Source: Oscillospiraceae bacterium
GTDB lineage: Bacteria; Bacillota_A; Clostridia; Oscillospirales; Oscillospiraceae
DNA length: 6,954 nt
Direction: 5' to 3'
Assembly (NCBI GenBank): GCA_017627975.1
Contig: JAGAFT010000116.1
Span: forward strand, 1 to 6,954
Translations under genes and position numbers: made by a program
Notes under the pieces: model-generated
Databases searched by the model: none
What the model was told of the DNA's origin: nothing
The model's input: the letters and a program-made list of their open reading frames with translations, nothing else
Shown: one piece after another, positions 1 through 6,306 of the stretch
How positions within the stretch are numbered: position 1 is the first letter of the stretch
How the letters are laid out: every line of letters starts with the position of its first letter

Positions 1-1828
1 CGACAACTTCTTCTGCCGGAAAGTCAGAGCGATTGACAACCGTCACACAGGCCTTCTCCCGGTTGGCGGAGAGCTCTGAGAGCTCCATATCGGCATAGCT
101 CAGCCCAAAGCCGAAGGGATAGAGCGGGGTACCGGTGTAATACCGGTAGGTTCGGTCTTTCATGCTGTAGTCGGTAAACGCCGGCATCTCATCAAGAGCC
201 TCGTTCCGGTAGAACGTGACGGGCAGCTTCCCGGAGGGGGAGGCATCGCCGAAGAGCAGCTCGGCCACCGCCTTTCCGCCGCGGGCGCCGGGGTACCAGG
301 TCAGCAGAATGGCATCAGCCTTCTCCTGCGCAGCGGAAATGTCCACGGAGCTGCCGGCCATCAGGAGCACGACCGTGGGCTTCCCAACGGCGAGAACCGC
401 ATCCAGAAGCCTGCGCTGGGACGGGGGAAGAAGAAGGTCTTCTTTGTCCCCGGAGCTGTAGGCATTGCCGGTGTCACCCTCTTCGCCCTCAATCCGCTCG
501 TCATAACCGAGGGCGAGTATGACAACGTCGCTGTTTTCCGCAACAATCAGCGCCTCAGCGAGCCGGTCATCCGCCTGTGCGAGAGGCTCCACACGATCCT
601 GGAAGAGATGGGCTCCCTCCGAGTAGAGAACCCGGCCGTATCCCTCCATCCGGTCCTGGATGCCCTCCAGCACCGTCACATAACGGGAGGAGGTGCCGTG
701 GTAATTTCCGATGAGAGCGCCGCGGCTGTTTGCATTGGGCCCGATGACACCGACGGTGCCTTCGGCCTTCAGGGGGAGAAGCCCGTTGTTCTTGAGCAGA
801 ACACAGGACTTCAGTGCGGCCTCATGGGCGAGCTTCAGGTGCGCGTCACACTCCACGGCGGAATAGGGGATAGAATCGTATTCCGATTTTTCCCCATCCA
901 TGATGCCCAGAAGGTAGCGGGTGGTGAACAGATGCACCGCCGCTTCGGTGATGTCTTCCTCCGTGATAAGCTCCTCATCGTAAGCGCTCATCAGGCACTG
1001 GTAGGAGTTTCCGCAGTTGAGATCGCAGCCCATTTTCAGGGCGAGGGCGGCTGATTCCGCAGAGGTACTGGTGACATGATGGCCGGTGTGAAAGTCCCGG
1101 ATGGCCCAGCAGTCGGAGACCACGTGCCCCTGAAACTGCCACTTGCCGCGGAGCGTGTCGCGGAGAAGAAACTGACTGCCGCAGCAGGGTTCCCCGTTGG
1201 TGCGGTTGTAGGCGCCCATGACGGCCTCAACCTCGGCCTCCTTTACCAGGTCTTCAAAGGCGGGAAGATAGGTCTCCTCAAGATCTTTTGGCGTGGCAAC
1301 GGCGTTGAACTGATGGCGGAGCGCTTCCGGCCCGCTGTGCACGGCAAAGTGCTTGGCACAGGCGGCGCTTTTCAGATGCTCTCCATGCCCCTGCAGACCG
1401 CGCACATAAGCCTGTCCCATACGGGATGTCAGATAGGGGTCTTCTCCGTAGGTCTCATGACCGCGGCCCCAGCGGGGATCCCGGAAGATGTTGATGTTGG
1501 GTGACCAGAAGCTCAGACCGTGATAGATGTCACGGTCTCCTTTCCTGGAGAACTGGTTGAATTTGGCACGGCCTTCGGTTGCCGCGGCGTCTCCAAGCTG
1601 TTCCAGCAGCGTGTCGTCGAACATGGCAGCCAGGCCGATGGCCTGGGGGAAACTTGTGGCGGTGCCGCCGCGGGCAACGCCATGGAGCGCCTCGTTCCAC
1701 CAGTTGTAGGCCGGAATCCCGAGCCGCTCAATGGCGGGGGAGTCAAAGCGCAGCTGGCTGGCTTTCTCCCGCAGCGTCATCTGACTGACCAGCGCGACAG
1801 CCTTTGCTCTTGCCTGTTGGCGAGTCAT
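1..1828 (-). CDS. Glycoside hydrolase family 3 beta-xylosidase/beta-glucosidase (3' end outside window)
   Basis: Seen: the frame is open from ATG at 1828 to the window edge, giving 609 residues without a stop. An AGGAGGA ribosome site lies at 1837-1843, 8 bases upstream of the start. Motifs in order are an N-terminal NWWNEALHGVAR block (residues 42-53), FRDPRWGRGHETYGEDP (115-131), KHFAVHSGPE (159-168), VVSDCWAI with the expected catalytic nucleophile Asp239 (236-243), the C-terminal sandwich domain with IEGEEGD (446-452), where a Glu is the candidate acid/base, and PLYPFGFGLSY (568-578). The fibronectin-III-like domain is just beginning at the edge, so about 80-120 residues are probably missing. 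There is no signal peptide, so it acts in the cytoplasm on imported oligosaccharides. Known: GH3 enzymes are retaining exo-acting beta-glycosidases. Inference: WWNEALHGV and SDC resemble the beta-xylosidase/arabinosidase branch more than classical glucosidases, but substrate cannot be fixed from sequence. It is the last visible gene of the transporter operon, 96 bases after the MalG-type permease. Confidence 0.93.
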   Translation of the reverse strand, partial: MTRQQARAKAVALVSQMTLREKASQLRFDSPAIERLGIPAYNWWNEALHGVARGGTATSFPQAIGLAAMFDDTLLEQLGDAAATEGRAKFNQFSRKGDRDIYHGLSFWSPNINIFRDPRWGRGHETYGEDPYLTSRMGQAYVRGLQGHGEHLKSAACAKHFAVHSGPEALRHQFNAVATPKDLEETYLPAFEDLVKEAEVEAVMGAYNRTNGEPCCGSQFLLRDTLRGKWQFQGHVVSDCWAIRDFHTGHHVTSTSAESAALALKMGCDLNCGNSYQCLMSAYDEELITEEDITEAAVHLFTTRYLLGIMDGEKSEYDSIPYSAVECDAHLKLAHEAALKSCVLLKNNGLLPLKAEGTVGVIGPNANSRGALIGNYHGTSSRYVTVLEGIQDRMEGYGRVLYSEGAHLFQDRVEPLAQADDRLAEALIVAENSDVVILALGYDERIEGEEGDTGNAYSSGDKEDLLLPPSQRRLLDAVLAVGKPTVVLLMAGSSVDISAAQEKADAILLTWYPGARGGKAVAELLFGDASPSGKLPVTFYRNEALDEMPAFTDYSMKDRTYRYYTGTPLYPFGFGLSYADMELSELSANREKACVTVVNRSDFPAEEVV

Positions 1829-1836
1829 AGTGATTA

Positions 1837-1843
1837 TCCTCCT
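1837..1843 (-). promoter_or_regulatory. Ribosome binding site of the GH3 gene
   Basis: The minus strand reads AGGAGGA, 8 bases before the ATG at 1828. This near-perfect anti-16S match fixes the start. It lies downstream of the intercistronic stem-loop and is not sequestered by it. Confidence 0.85.
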
Positions 1844-1859
1844 GTAGAAATCAGTATGA

Positions 1860-1906
1860 AAAGAAGCTGCGAGAACCGGAAATCGATCCTTGTTCGCAGC
1901 TTCTTT
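1860..1906 (-). terminator. Intercistronic stem-loop between MalG-type permease and GH3 gene (attenuator or 3'-end stabiliser)
   Basis: Seen: AAAGAAGCTGCGA (1906 to 1894 on the minus strand) pairs perfectly over 13 bp with TCGCAGCTTCTTT (1872 to 1860), around a 21-base loop. The distal arm runs into a T-rich but interrupted stretch (CTTCTTTTCATAC). The structure starts 18 bases after the permease stop codon and ends 16 bases before the GH3 ribosome site. Inference: it could be a partial terminator that lowers GH3 expression relative to the transporter, or a barrier to 3' exonucleases. The large loop and broken T-tract argue against full termination. The loop also contains GAAATCGAT, similar to the core of the operator-like motifs near the repressor gene. 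Confidence 0.7.
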
Positions 1907-1924
1907 GAATTCTTGGTCTGGCGA

Positions 1925-2770
1925 TTATCCTTTCACAGCACCGGCAATGAAGCTGTCCTGAATCTTCTTGCTCATGAAAACATAGAAGATCAGAGTCGGA
2001 ATTGTTGCGAGCGACAGAGCCGCACCGATCGGCCCCCAATCTGTCGTATACTGTCCGGACAGGGACTGTACGCCGACAGGCAGGGTCCGCCACTTGTCCG
2101 AGTTTACGAATACATTGGCGAACATCAGCTCGTTCCAGCACTGCAGGAAGGTATAGATCCCAACGGTCGCGACGGCGGGTGACATCAGAGGAGCGATTAC
2201 GCGGAAGAAAGTACCCCAGACTCCGCAGCCGTCCAACATGGCCGCCTCGTCCAGGTCATAGGGAATATCGCCCATGAATCCCGTGCAGACCAGGATACCC
2301 ATCGCGAGGGAAAAGGCGGAATACGGGATGATCAAAGCCCAGAGGGTATCCAGAAGCTTGATCTTGGCCAGAGTGGTATAGAGCGGAACAATAGAGGCGT
2401 GGATGGGGATGGTAAGACCGAGCATGAAGAAGCTGTTCATGCGCTTGCGCCCCTTCCAGCGCAGACGCGTCATGGCATAAGTCGCCATGACAGATGCCGC
2501 AAGCGTAATGACAATCGTGGTGACGGCCACAATCAGGCTGTTCAGAAAATACCTGGGCATGTTGCCGGTATTCAGGGCGCGTTTATAGTTTTCCCAGACC
2601 CATTCGCGGGGAAGACCGACGACGTTCTCACCGAAGATTTCCGCATTGGTCTTGAGGGAGAAGGTCAGCATCCAGTAGACGGGGAAAAGACTGATGACTG
2701 CCCAGAGGATCAGGATAATGTAAACGACCGTCTTTCTCCATTTGCCGTTTCCGGAGACACTGTGGTTCAT
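1925..2770 (-). CDS. Carbohydrate ABC transporter permease, MalG type (CUT1 family)
   Basis: This 281-residue inner-membrane subunit is of normal length for the family. A first membrane segment lies at about residues 14-37, with further hydrophobic segments around 76-100, 112-133, 143-165, 192-217 and 246-267. The cytoplasmic EAA loop that docks the ATPase is clear: DIPYDLDEAAMLDG at 168-181, followed by the conserved Pro at 194. The C-terminus FIAGAVKG is typical of MalG-like proteins. The ATG at 2770 has AAGGAGG at 2780-2786, which lies inside the last codons of the preceding permease gene. Only one base separates that gene's TAA from this ATG (TAAGATG), implying translational coupling and a 1:1 heterodimer. 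It would form the membrane channel with the MalF-type partner and receive sugar from the binding protein. No substrate can be inferred from the permease alone. Confidence 0.95.
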   Translation of the reverse strand: MNHSVSGNGKWRKTVVYIILILWAVISLFPVYWMLTFSLKTNAEIFGENVVGLPREWVWENYKRALNTGNMPRYFLNSLIVAVTTIVITLAASVMATYAMTRLRWKGRKRMNSFFMLGLTIPIHASIVPLYTTLAKIKLLDTLWALIIPYSAFSLAMGILVCTGFMGDIPYDLDEAAMLDGCGVWGTFFRVIAPLMSPAVATVGIYTFLQCWNELMFANVFVNSDKWRTLPVGVQSLSGQYTTDWGPIGAALSLATIPTLIFYVFMSKKIQDSFIAGAVKG

Positions 2771-2771
2771 C

Positions 2772-3650
2772 TTACTTTTCCTCCTTGAAGAGCATGTTGA
2801 TCAGCAACGCGAATACAAAGCACAGAACAATCAGCATAACCGCGATGGTCGAACCCATCCCGTAGCGGTTACGCAGGAACAGCATGCTGATCATCAGGGT
2901 GCTGGGCACCTCGGTCGCATGGTTTGGACCGCCGTTGGTCAGAACGTAGATCAGGTCGAAGGATTTCAGAGAGCCTGTTATGGCAAAAATCACGCTGACA
3001 CGCAGGATCGGCCGGATATAAGGGATGACAATGTAACGGCTGACCTGTGCCTCGGTGCAGCCGTCCAGCATGGCCGCTTCGGTGAGTTCGACCGGCACGC
3101 CCTTGATTCCGGCGTACATGAGCAGCATGTGATAGCCGACATACTGCCACAGGATGGGAACAAAGGCTGCGCCCAGCGCGGTCTTTTTGTTTCCGAGCCA
3201 TATCTGCGTCAGCTTGTCCAGCCCGACGGAGCGAAGAAATACATTCAGAACACCGTAATCGGGGTTATATATTTTCAGCCACAGCTGGCCGATGACAACG
3301 GTGGAAATCAGAACCGGCAGGAAGAAGATGGACAGGAATGCGGTTTTGCCCTTGATGGGGCGGGACAGACGCAGCGCCAGCCAGAGAGCAAAGGGGAGCT
3401 GGATGCAGCAGGATAGAATTGCCAGAAGGAAAGCGTTTTTCAGGGCCCGCTGAATATTGATGGATCTGCTGGTAAAGAGTTCGACATAGTTTTTAAAGCC
3501 GATAAACTCCGGCGTTGTAAATCCGTTCCATTCCGTGAAGCTGTATACCGTGGACATGATGATCGGCGCGATCAGTACGCCGACAAACAGGATCAGGGCG
3601 GGCAGAAGGAACAGAAAAATGTTTAACTTGTAGCGAAACGGCTTGTTCAT
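2772..3650 (-). CDS. Carbohydrate ABC transporter permease, MalF/UgpA type (CUT1 family)
   Basis: This 292-residue integral membrane protein is the first permease of the operon. A strong hydrophobic segment at about residues 11-32 is followed by the short extracytoplasmic stretch SFTEWNGFTTPEFIGFKNYVELF (37-59), which is characteristic of MsmF/UgpA-like subunits. Further membrane segments lie near 72-94, 105-126, 160-181, 213-235 and 266-287. The EAA loop reads GVPVELTEAAMLDG (184-197) with the conserved Pro at 210. The MalF-subfamily motif FDLIYVLTNGGPNHATE is at 231-247. It lacks the large periplasmic insert of enteric MalF, as expected for a Gram-positive CUT1 system. The ATG at 3650 is preceded by only a modest ribosome site (GAAGGGAAA around 3657-3665). 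It lies 109 bases after the binding-protein gene, behind a stem-loop, so it is probably made in lower amounts than that protein. Confidence 0.95.
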   Translation of the reverse strand: MNKPFRYKLNIFLFLLPALILFVGVLIAPIIMSTVYSFTEWNGFTTPEFIGFKNYVELFTSRSINIQRALKNAFLLAILSCCIQLPFALWLALRLSRPIKGKTAFLSIFFLPVLISTVVIGQLWLKIYNPDYGVLNVFLRSVGLDKLTQIWLGNKKTALGAAFVPILWQYVGYHMLLMYAGIKGVPVELTEAAMLDGCTEAQVSRYIVIPYIRPILRVSVIFAITGSLKSFDLIYVLTNGGPNHATEVPSTLMISMLFLRNRYGMGSTIAVMLIVLCFVFALLINMLFKEEK

Positions 3651-3674
3651 AATCTGTTTCCCTTCAAATAAGCA

Positions 3675-3718
3675 GGGAGACGGTTCCCCGGGGAATATAC
3701 CCGCAAGGAACCGTCCCC
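3675..3718 (-). terminator. Intercistronic stem-loop between sugar-binding protein and MalF-type permease
   Basis: Seen: on the plus strand GACGGTTCC (3679-3687) pairs perfectly with GGAACCGTC (3707-3715). Across a single bulged A at 3678, GGG (3675-3677) pairs with CCC (3716-3718), giving 12 bp. Inside, CGGG (3689-3692) pairs with CCCG (3700-3703) around a 7-base loop. No clear T-tract follows on the minus strand, so it is not a canonical terminator. Known: many binding-protein operons carry a stable hairpin here, which protects the upstream message or reduces read-through so that binding protein exceeds permease. That role is inferred. The left arm also contains the perfect palindrome TTCCCCGGGGAA (3684-3695). 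Confidence 0.72.
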
Positions 3719-3759
3719 TTTACGTATTACTCAGCTGAAAAAGACTTTCTGTGTGGGCC

Positions 3760-5007
3760 TCAGCCTAAATCGGCATCCAGACCTTCCACATACTCGGTCG
3801 GAGTCACATCGCCGGCGTATGCCAGACCGATGTAGTCCAGATAGGTATTGGCGGCGTCAGCACTCAGGAAGTTGTCGCCGAAGAGAACCATATCCTCAGC
3901 CTTGGAAGCCATGTCGGCAGCGGCCTGGATCAGGGAATTGACTTCCGCATCGGGATCCGCGGCCCAGCAGGGCAGGTTCGCGCCGCTCTTATAATCGGCG
4001 TCAGACATGAATTTCGCAAGGAAGAAGGCGGCTTCCACGGCCAGGTCCTTGTTCTTGGAGCTTTCGGTGACAGCCAGGGTGTTGTTCGGGCCGCCGATCA
4101 TGCTGTACAGGGGGATGGAATCATCAAGCACGGGGAAGGTACCGGCCTTGACGTTGAACTGGGCCTGCTCGCCGATGTCCTTGTTGTTCCAGGAGCCGTT
4201 CTGATAGAAGGCATATTTGCCGGCGATGAAGTTGTTCTTCACTTCGTCGTTGCCGAGGGCGGCAGCGCTGGGATCAAAATACTCATTCTCGACCATGCCC
4301 TGGAAGGCTTCGATGGCCTTGACAACGCCGTCGTTGTTCCAGGAAGCTTCACCGTTGTACATATCGCGCAGGGCCTGGCCGCCGACGGACTTGATGACCA
4401 GGGGCTCAACGTACTCGGACAGGCACCAGAGTTCCTTGCCGGAGACACCGAAGGGGATGATGCCGGCGGCCTTGAGGGCTTCGCAGCAGGCCATCATGTC
4501 TTCGTAGGTCGCAGGGATGTCTTCGTAGCCGACCTGGGCCAGCAGATCCATGTTGGCATACAGGGTGACCAGAGACATGGTGTAGGGAACGCCGTACATC
4601 TTGTTGTCATAGCGGACGTTCACGGTCATGGCCTCGGGCAGCTCGTCCTTATAGGCTTCATACTCGTTGTCGACACAGTAAACACGGCCGGCATTGACAA
4701 ACTCGCCCAGGAAGCCCATGCCCCAGGTGAAGAAGATATCAGGCAGGCCTTCGCCGGAAGACATGGCAGCCTTGATCTTGGTCTTGTAGGCTTCATTTTC
4801 GGTGGTGACATGCTCAATCTTGACGCCGGGGTGCTCGGCCTCGAAGGCGGCAATGCCGTCGACAAAGGCCTGGTGGCTGGAGTCGCTCTCTGTGGCGATG
4901 GACCACAGGGTCAGGGTAACATCGTCTGCGAACGCAGCGGGGGCGCCGACGCAGAACAGTGAGAAGACCATGACCAGAGCCATGAGCAGTGCGAGACGTT
5001 TCTTCAT
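3760..5007 (-). CDS. Extracellular sugar-binding protein of an ABC transporter (CUT1, MalE/MsmE-like)
   Basis: This 415-residue protein is of usual size for family 1 solute-binding proteins. The N-terminus MKKRLALLMALVMVFSLF is a classical secretion signal, and the likeliest cut is after AFA (residues 25-27). Mature-protein hallmarks are an early TLTLWS strand, FEAEHPGVKIE (55-65), GLPDIFFTW (87-95), MYGVPY (137-142), the GKYAFYQNGSW block (263-273) and IGGPNN (304-309). Its many Trp and Tyr residues fit sugar stacking. The start is set by AGGAGGA at 5014-5020, 6 bases upstream. It is the first gene of the operon binding protein, MalF-type, MalG-type, GH3, and a promoter lies directly upstream. 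Odd: the only Cys in the signal (Cys19) is preceded by SLF, which does not fit a lipobox, although Gram-positive homologues are normally lipoproteins. The ligand is unknown; the GH3 partner suggests a beta-linked oligosaccharide. Confidence 0.95.
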   Translation of the reverse strand: MKKRLALLMALVMVFSLFCVGAPAAFADDVTLTLWSIATESDSSHQAFVDGIAAFEAEHPGVKIEHVTTENEAYKTKIKAAMSSGEGLPDIFFTWGMGFLGEFVNAGRVYCVDNEYEAYKDELPEAMTVNVRYDNKMYGVPYTMSLVTLYANMDLLAQVGYEDIPATYEDMMACCEALKAAGIIPFGVSGKELWCLSEYVEPLVIKSVGGQALRDMYNGEASWNNDGVVKAIEAFQGMVENEYFDPSAAALGNDEVKNNFIAGKYAFYQNGSWNNKDIGEQAQFNVKAGTFPVLDDSIPLYSMIGGPNNTLAVTESSKNKDLAVEAAFFLAKFMSDADYKSGANLPCWAADPDAEVNSLIQAAADMASKAEDMVLFGDNFLSADAANTYLDYIGLAYAGDVTPTEYVEGLDADLG

Positions 5008-5036
5008 TTTGGTTCCTCCTAAAATTTGATTTTGTG

Positions 5037-5065
5037 ATTATATACTGTGCAGGAGATCCTGCTAA
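5037..5065 (-). promoter_or_regulatory. Probable sigma-70/sigma-A-type promoter of the transporter-GH3 operon
   Basis: On the minus strand, -35 TTAGCA (5065-5060, 4 of 6 consensus bases) and a perfect -10 TATAAT (5042-5037) are separated by exactly 17 bases. The -35 begins immediately after the TGA of the repressor gene. Predicted transcription would start near 5030, giving a leader of about 23 bases that contains the AGGAGGA site. This supports separate transcription of the transporter operon from the repressor, although read-through from the repressor gene is also possible. Confidence 0.7.
5049..5062. promoter_or_regulatory. Perfect palindrome GCAGGATCTCCTGC, candidate operator
   Basis: The six-base arms GCAGGA and TCCTGC are exact inverse repeats around TC (minus-strand reading). 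The palindrome overlaps the 3' half of the -35 element and most of the spacer of the operon promoter, so a bound protein would block RNA polymerase. It lacks the central CG usual for LacI-family operators, so it may belong to another regulator or be a short hairpin at the end of the repressor gene. The sequence is certain; the function is inferred. Confidence 0.45.
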
Positions 5066-6076
5066 TCACCTGAGGTCAGAGACCGTTTCACCCTCCAGCA
5101 GGGAACCGGAGACGATGCGGCGGTCAATCAGTGCGGTTTTCGGATGTTCGATCAGATCGATGAGACAGCTCGCGGCGAGCGTCCCGAGTTCTCCCGTGTT
5201 CTGTTTCCAGGTGGTGAGCTTCGGACTGAGAATCTGCGACAGGGCGATCCCGTCATAGCCGCACACGGAAATATCGTCCGGAACCCGAAGACCGGCGTCA
5301 TGAATCGCGTTCAGACCGCCGATGCAGGAGAAGTCGTCCGGAAAGAAAATACAGGTCGGGCGGTCCGGGCCGGAAAGAAGCTCTTTGGTCAGCCGGTAGC
5401 AGCTCTCGGAATCGTGATAATCGCTGAAGCGTACATAATCCTCCCGAATCCTGACACCGGCGGACTCACAGGCCCGATAAAACCCGGTCAGGCGGTTTTT
5501 GGTGACCGTGGTTTCCTCACCGTGGAGAAAAGCGAGCTTTCGGTGGCCTCTTGAGAGAACATAGCCGGTCAGTTCCTCCATCCCCCGAAGATTATCCGAG
5601 AGAATCGCAATCCGGTTGTTGAACAGATGATCGATCGTGACGACCGGAAGATCGGAGGAAACCAACTCGACAACCATCGGGTCTTCAAAATCCACCGAGG
5701 CGATCACCACGCCGTCTACGCCGCGGTAAAGGCAGTGCTGCAGGTAGCTGCTCTTCTGGTTCCCGACATTCTCGTTGATGAACGTGATGTCATAGCCTCT
5801 GTGCTCCGCCTCCACCCGGACGCTGTCCAGAACGGTGGAGAAAAACTCATGCGCGAGGCCGCTGCTTCTGCGGTCCACAAAGAGAACGCCGATGTTATAG
5901 CTTCGGTTTGTTTTCAGCATCCGTGCGGCGGCGTTGGCCATGTAGCCCATCTCTGCGGCGACACGCTGAATCCGCTCCCGCGTCTCAAGGCTGATGTCCT
6001 GCTGATTGTTCAGCGCTTTGCTCACGGTGGCAACGGAAACACCGCAGCGTGCAGAGATATCTTTGAGTGAAACCAC
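5066..6076 (-). CDS. LacI-family transcriptional repressor
   Basis: With the start chosen here the protein has 336 residues, normal for the family. The N-terminal helix-turn-helix reads VSLKDISARCGVSVATVSKALNN (residues 2-24). It is followed by the hinge region NAAARMLKTNRSYNIGVLF (about 46-64) and a periplasmic-binding-protein-like effector domain, with family blocks such as FFPDDFSCIGGLNAIHDAGLRVPDDISVCGYDG in the second half. The GTG at 6076 was chosen because it gives the usual MVSLKDI opening and has AAAGGA 10 bases upstream. A GTG at 6103 in the same frame would add MWSRKDSSK but has only a weak ribosome site. The gene sits directly upstream of and in line with the binding-protein operon. 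By guilt of association it should bind a sugar from the imported substrate and control that operon and possibly itself. It has no obvious defect. Confidence 0.94.
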   Translation of the reverse strand: MVSLKDISARCGVSVATVSKALNNQQDISLETRERIQRVAAEMGYMANAAARMLKTNRSYNIGVLFVDRRSSGLAHEFFSTVLDSVRVEAEHRGYDITFINENVGNQKSSYLQHCLYRGVDGVVIASVDFEDPMVVELVSSDLPVVTIDHLFNNRIAILSDNLRGMEELTGYVLSRGHRKLAFLHGEETTVTKNRLTGFYRACESAGVRIREDYVRFSDYHDSESCYRLTKELLSGPDRPTCIFFPDDFSCIGGLNAIHDAGLRVPDDISVCGYDGIALSQILSPKLTTWKQNTGELGTLAASCLIDLIEHPKTALIDRRIVSGSLLEGETVSDLR

Positions 6077-6086
6077 CTTAGACGAA

Positions 6087-6092
6087 TCCTTT
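6087..6092 (-). promoter_or_regulatory. Ribosome binding site that decides the repressor start
   Basis: The minus strand reads AAAGGA, 10 bases before GTG at 6076. No comparable site precedes the upstream in-frame GTG at 6103, where only AAGTGGA is present. This favours the shorter product. Confidence 0.55.
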
Positions 6093-6107
6093 CTCGACCA
6101 CACTCCA

Positions 6108-6121
6108 CTTAACCGATTTCA
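6108..6121. promoter_or_regulatory. CG-centred operator-like site 1 (LacI/CcpA type)
   Basis: The minus strand reads TGAAATCGGTTAAG. It matches 12 of 14 positions of the CcpA cre consensus TGWAANCGNTNWCA, including the core AANCGNT, and shares GAAAnCGnTTA with site 2 at 6283-6294. It falls just downstream of the predicted repressor -10 element, where binding would block early transcription. It could be an autoregulatory operator for this LacI protein or a catabolite-control site; the two consensuses are too similar to separate by eye. Confidence 0.5.
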
Positions 6122-6133
6122 ATATAAAAATAC

Positions 6134-6163
6134 AGCATAAGCGGTAAAAATGCAAGTCGTCAA
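6134..6163 (-). promoter_or_regulatory. Probable promoter of the LacI-family repressor gene
   Basis: On the minus strand, -35 TTGACG (6163-6158, 5 of 6) and -10 TATGCT (6139-6134, 4 of 6 with the key TA and final T) are separated by 18 bases in an AT-rich stretch. The predicted start near 6127 gives a leader of about 50 bases to the GTG at 6076, and still allows translation from 6103. Confidence 0.55.
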
Positions 6164-6282
6164 TAAAACTTTGGTAAAGATACACAACAAAAGAACGGGC
6201 TTTTTGTGCGATATCACGAAAAACGAGGGGAACAAAACAGCGCCTTTCCTAAAAACACTTTACATAATGCGCGTGAAACAAC

Positions 6283-6294
6283 GTAAACGTTTTC
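6283..6294. promoter_or_regulatory. CG-centred operator-like site 2 (LacI/CcpA type)
   Basis: The plus strand reads GTAAACGTTTTC, a 12-base palindrome with one mismatched pair around the central CG. Extended by one base each side it matches 12 of 14 positions of the cre consensus. On the minus strand it contains GAAAACGTTTA, the same GAAAnCGnTTA as site 1, with centres 174 bases apart. It lies between the terminator of the upstream operon and the repressor promoter. Confidence 0.55.
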
Positions 6295-6306
6295 TGAAAA
6301 ACATTG

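Noticed and set aside
608..1504. Plus-strand open frames of 148 and 142 codons (608-1054, 1076-1504)
   Set aside because: They lie wholly antisense to the GH3 gene, whose motifs are unmistakable, and resemble no family I know. They are by-products of GC-rich codon use.
1520..2182. Plus-strand open frame of 220 codons crossing the GH3-permease boundary
   Set aside because: It runs antisense across two real genes and their intergenic hairpin, has no recognisable domain, and has mixed low-complexity composition.
2742..3416. Plus-strand open frame of 224 codons opposite the MalF-type permease
   Set aside because: It is rich in Gln, Asp and His, as expected for the complement of a membrane-protein gene, and shows no known motif.
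3684..3695. Perfect palindrome TTCCCCGGGGAA as an operator
   Set aside because: It lies inside the arm of a larger hairpin in an intergenic gap with no promoter, so the RNA structure explains it better.
3731..3738. TCAGCTGA palindrome after the binding-protein gene
   Set aside because: Eight-base palindromes are expected by chance, and no promoter or gene start is near it.
5627..6070. Plus-strand open frame of 147 codons opposite the repressor gene
   Set aside because: It is antisense to a clear LacI-family coding region and has no family resemblance.
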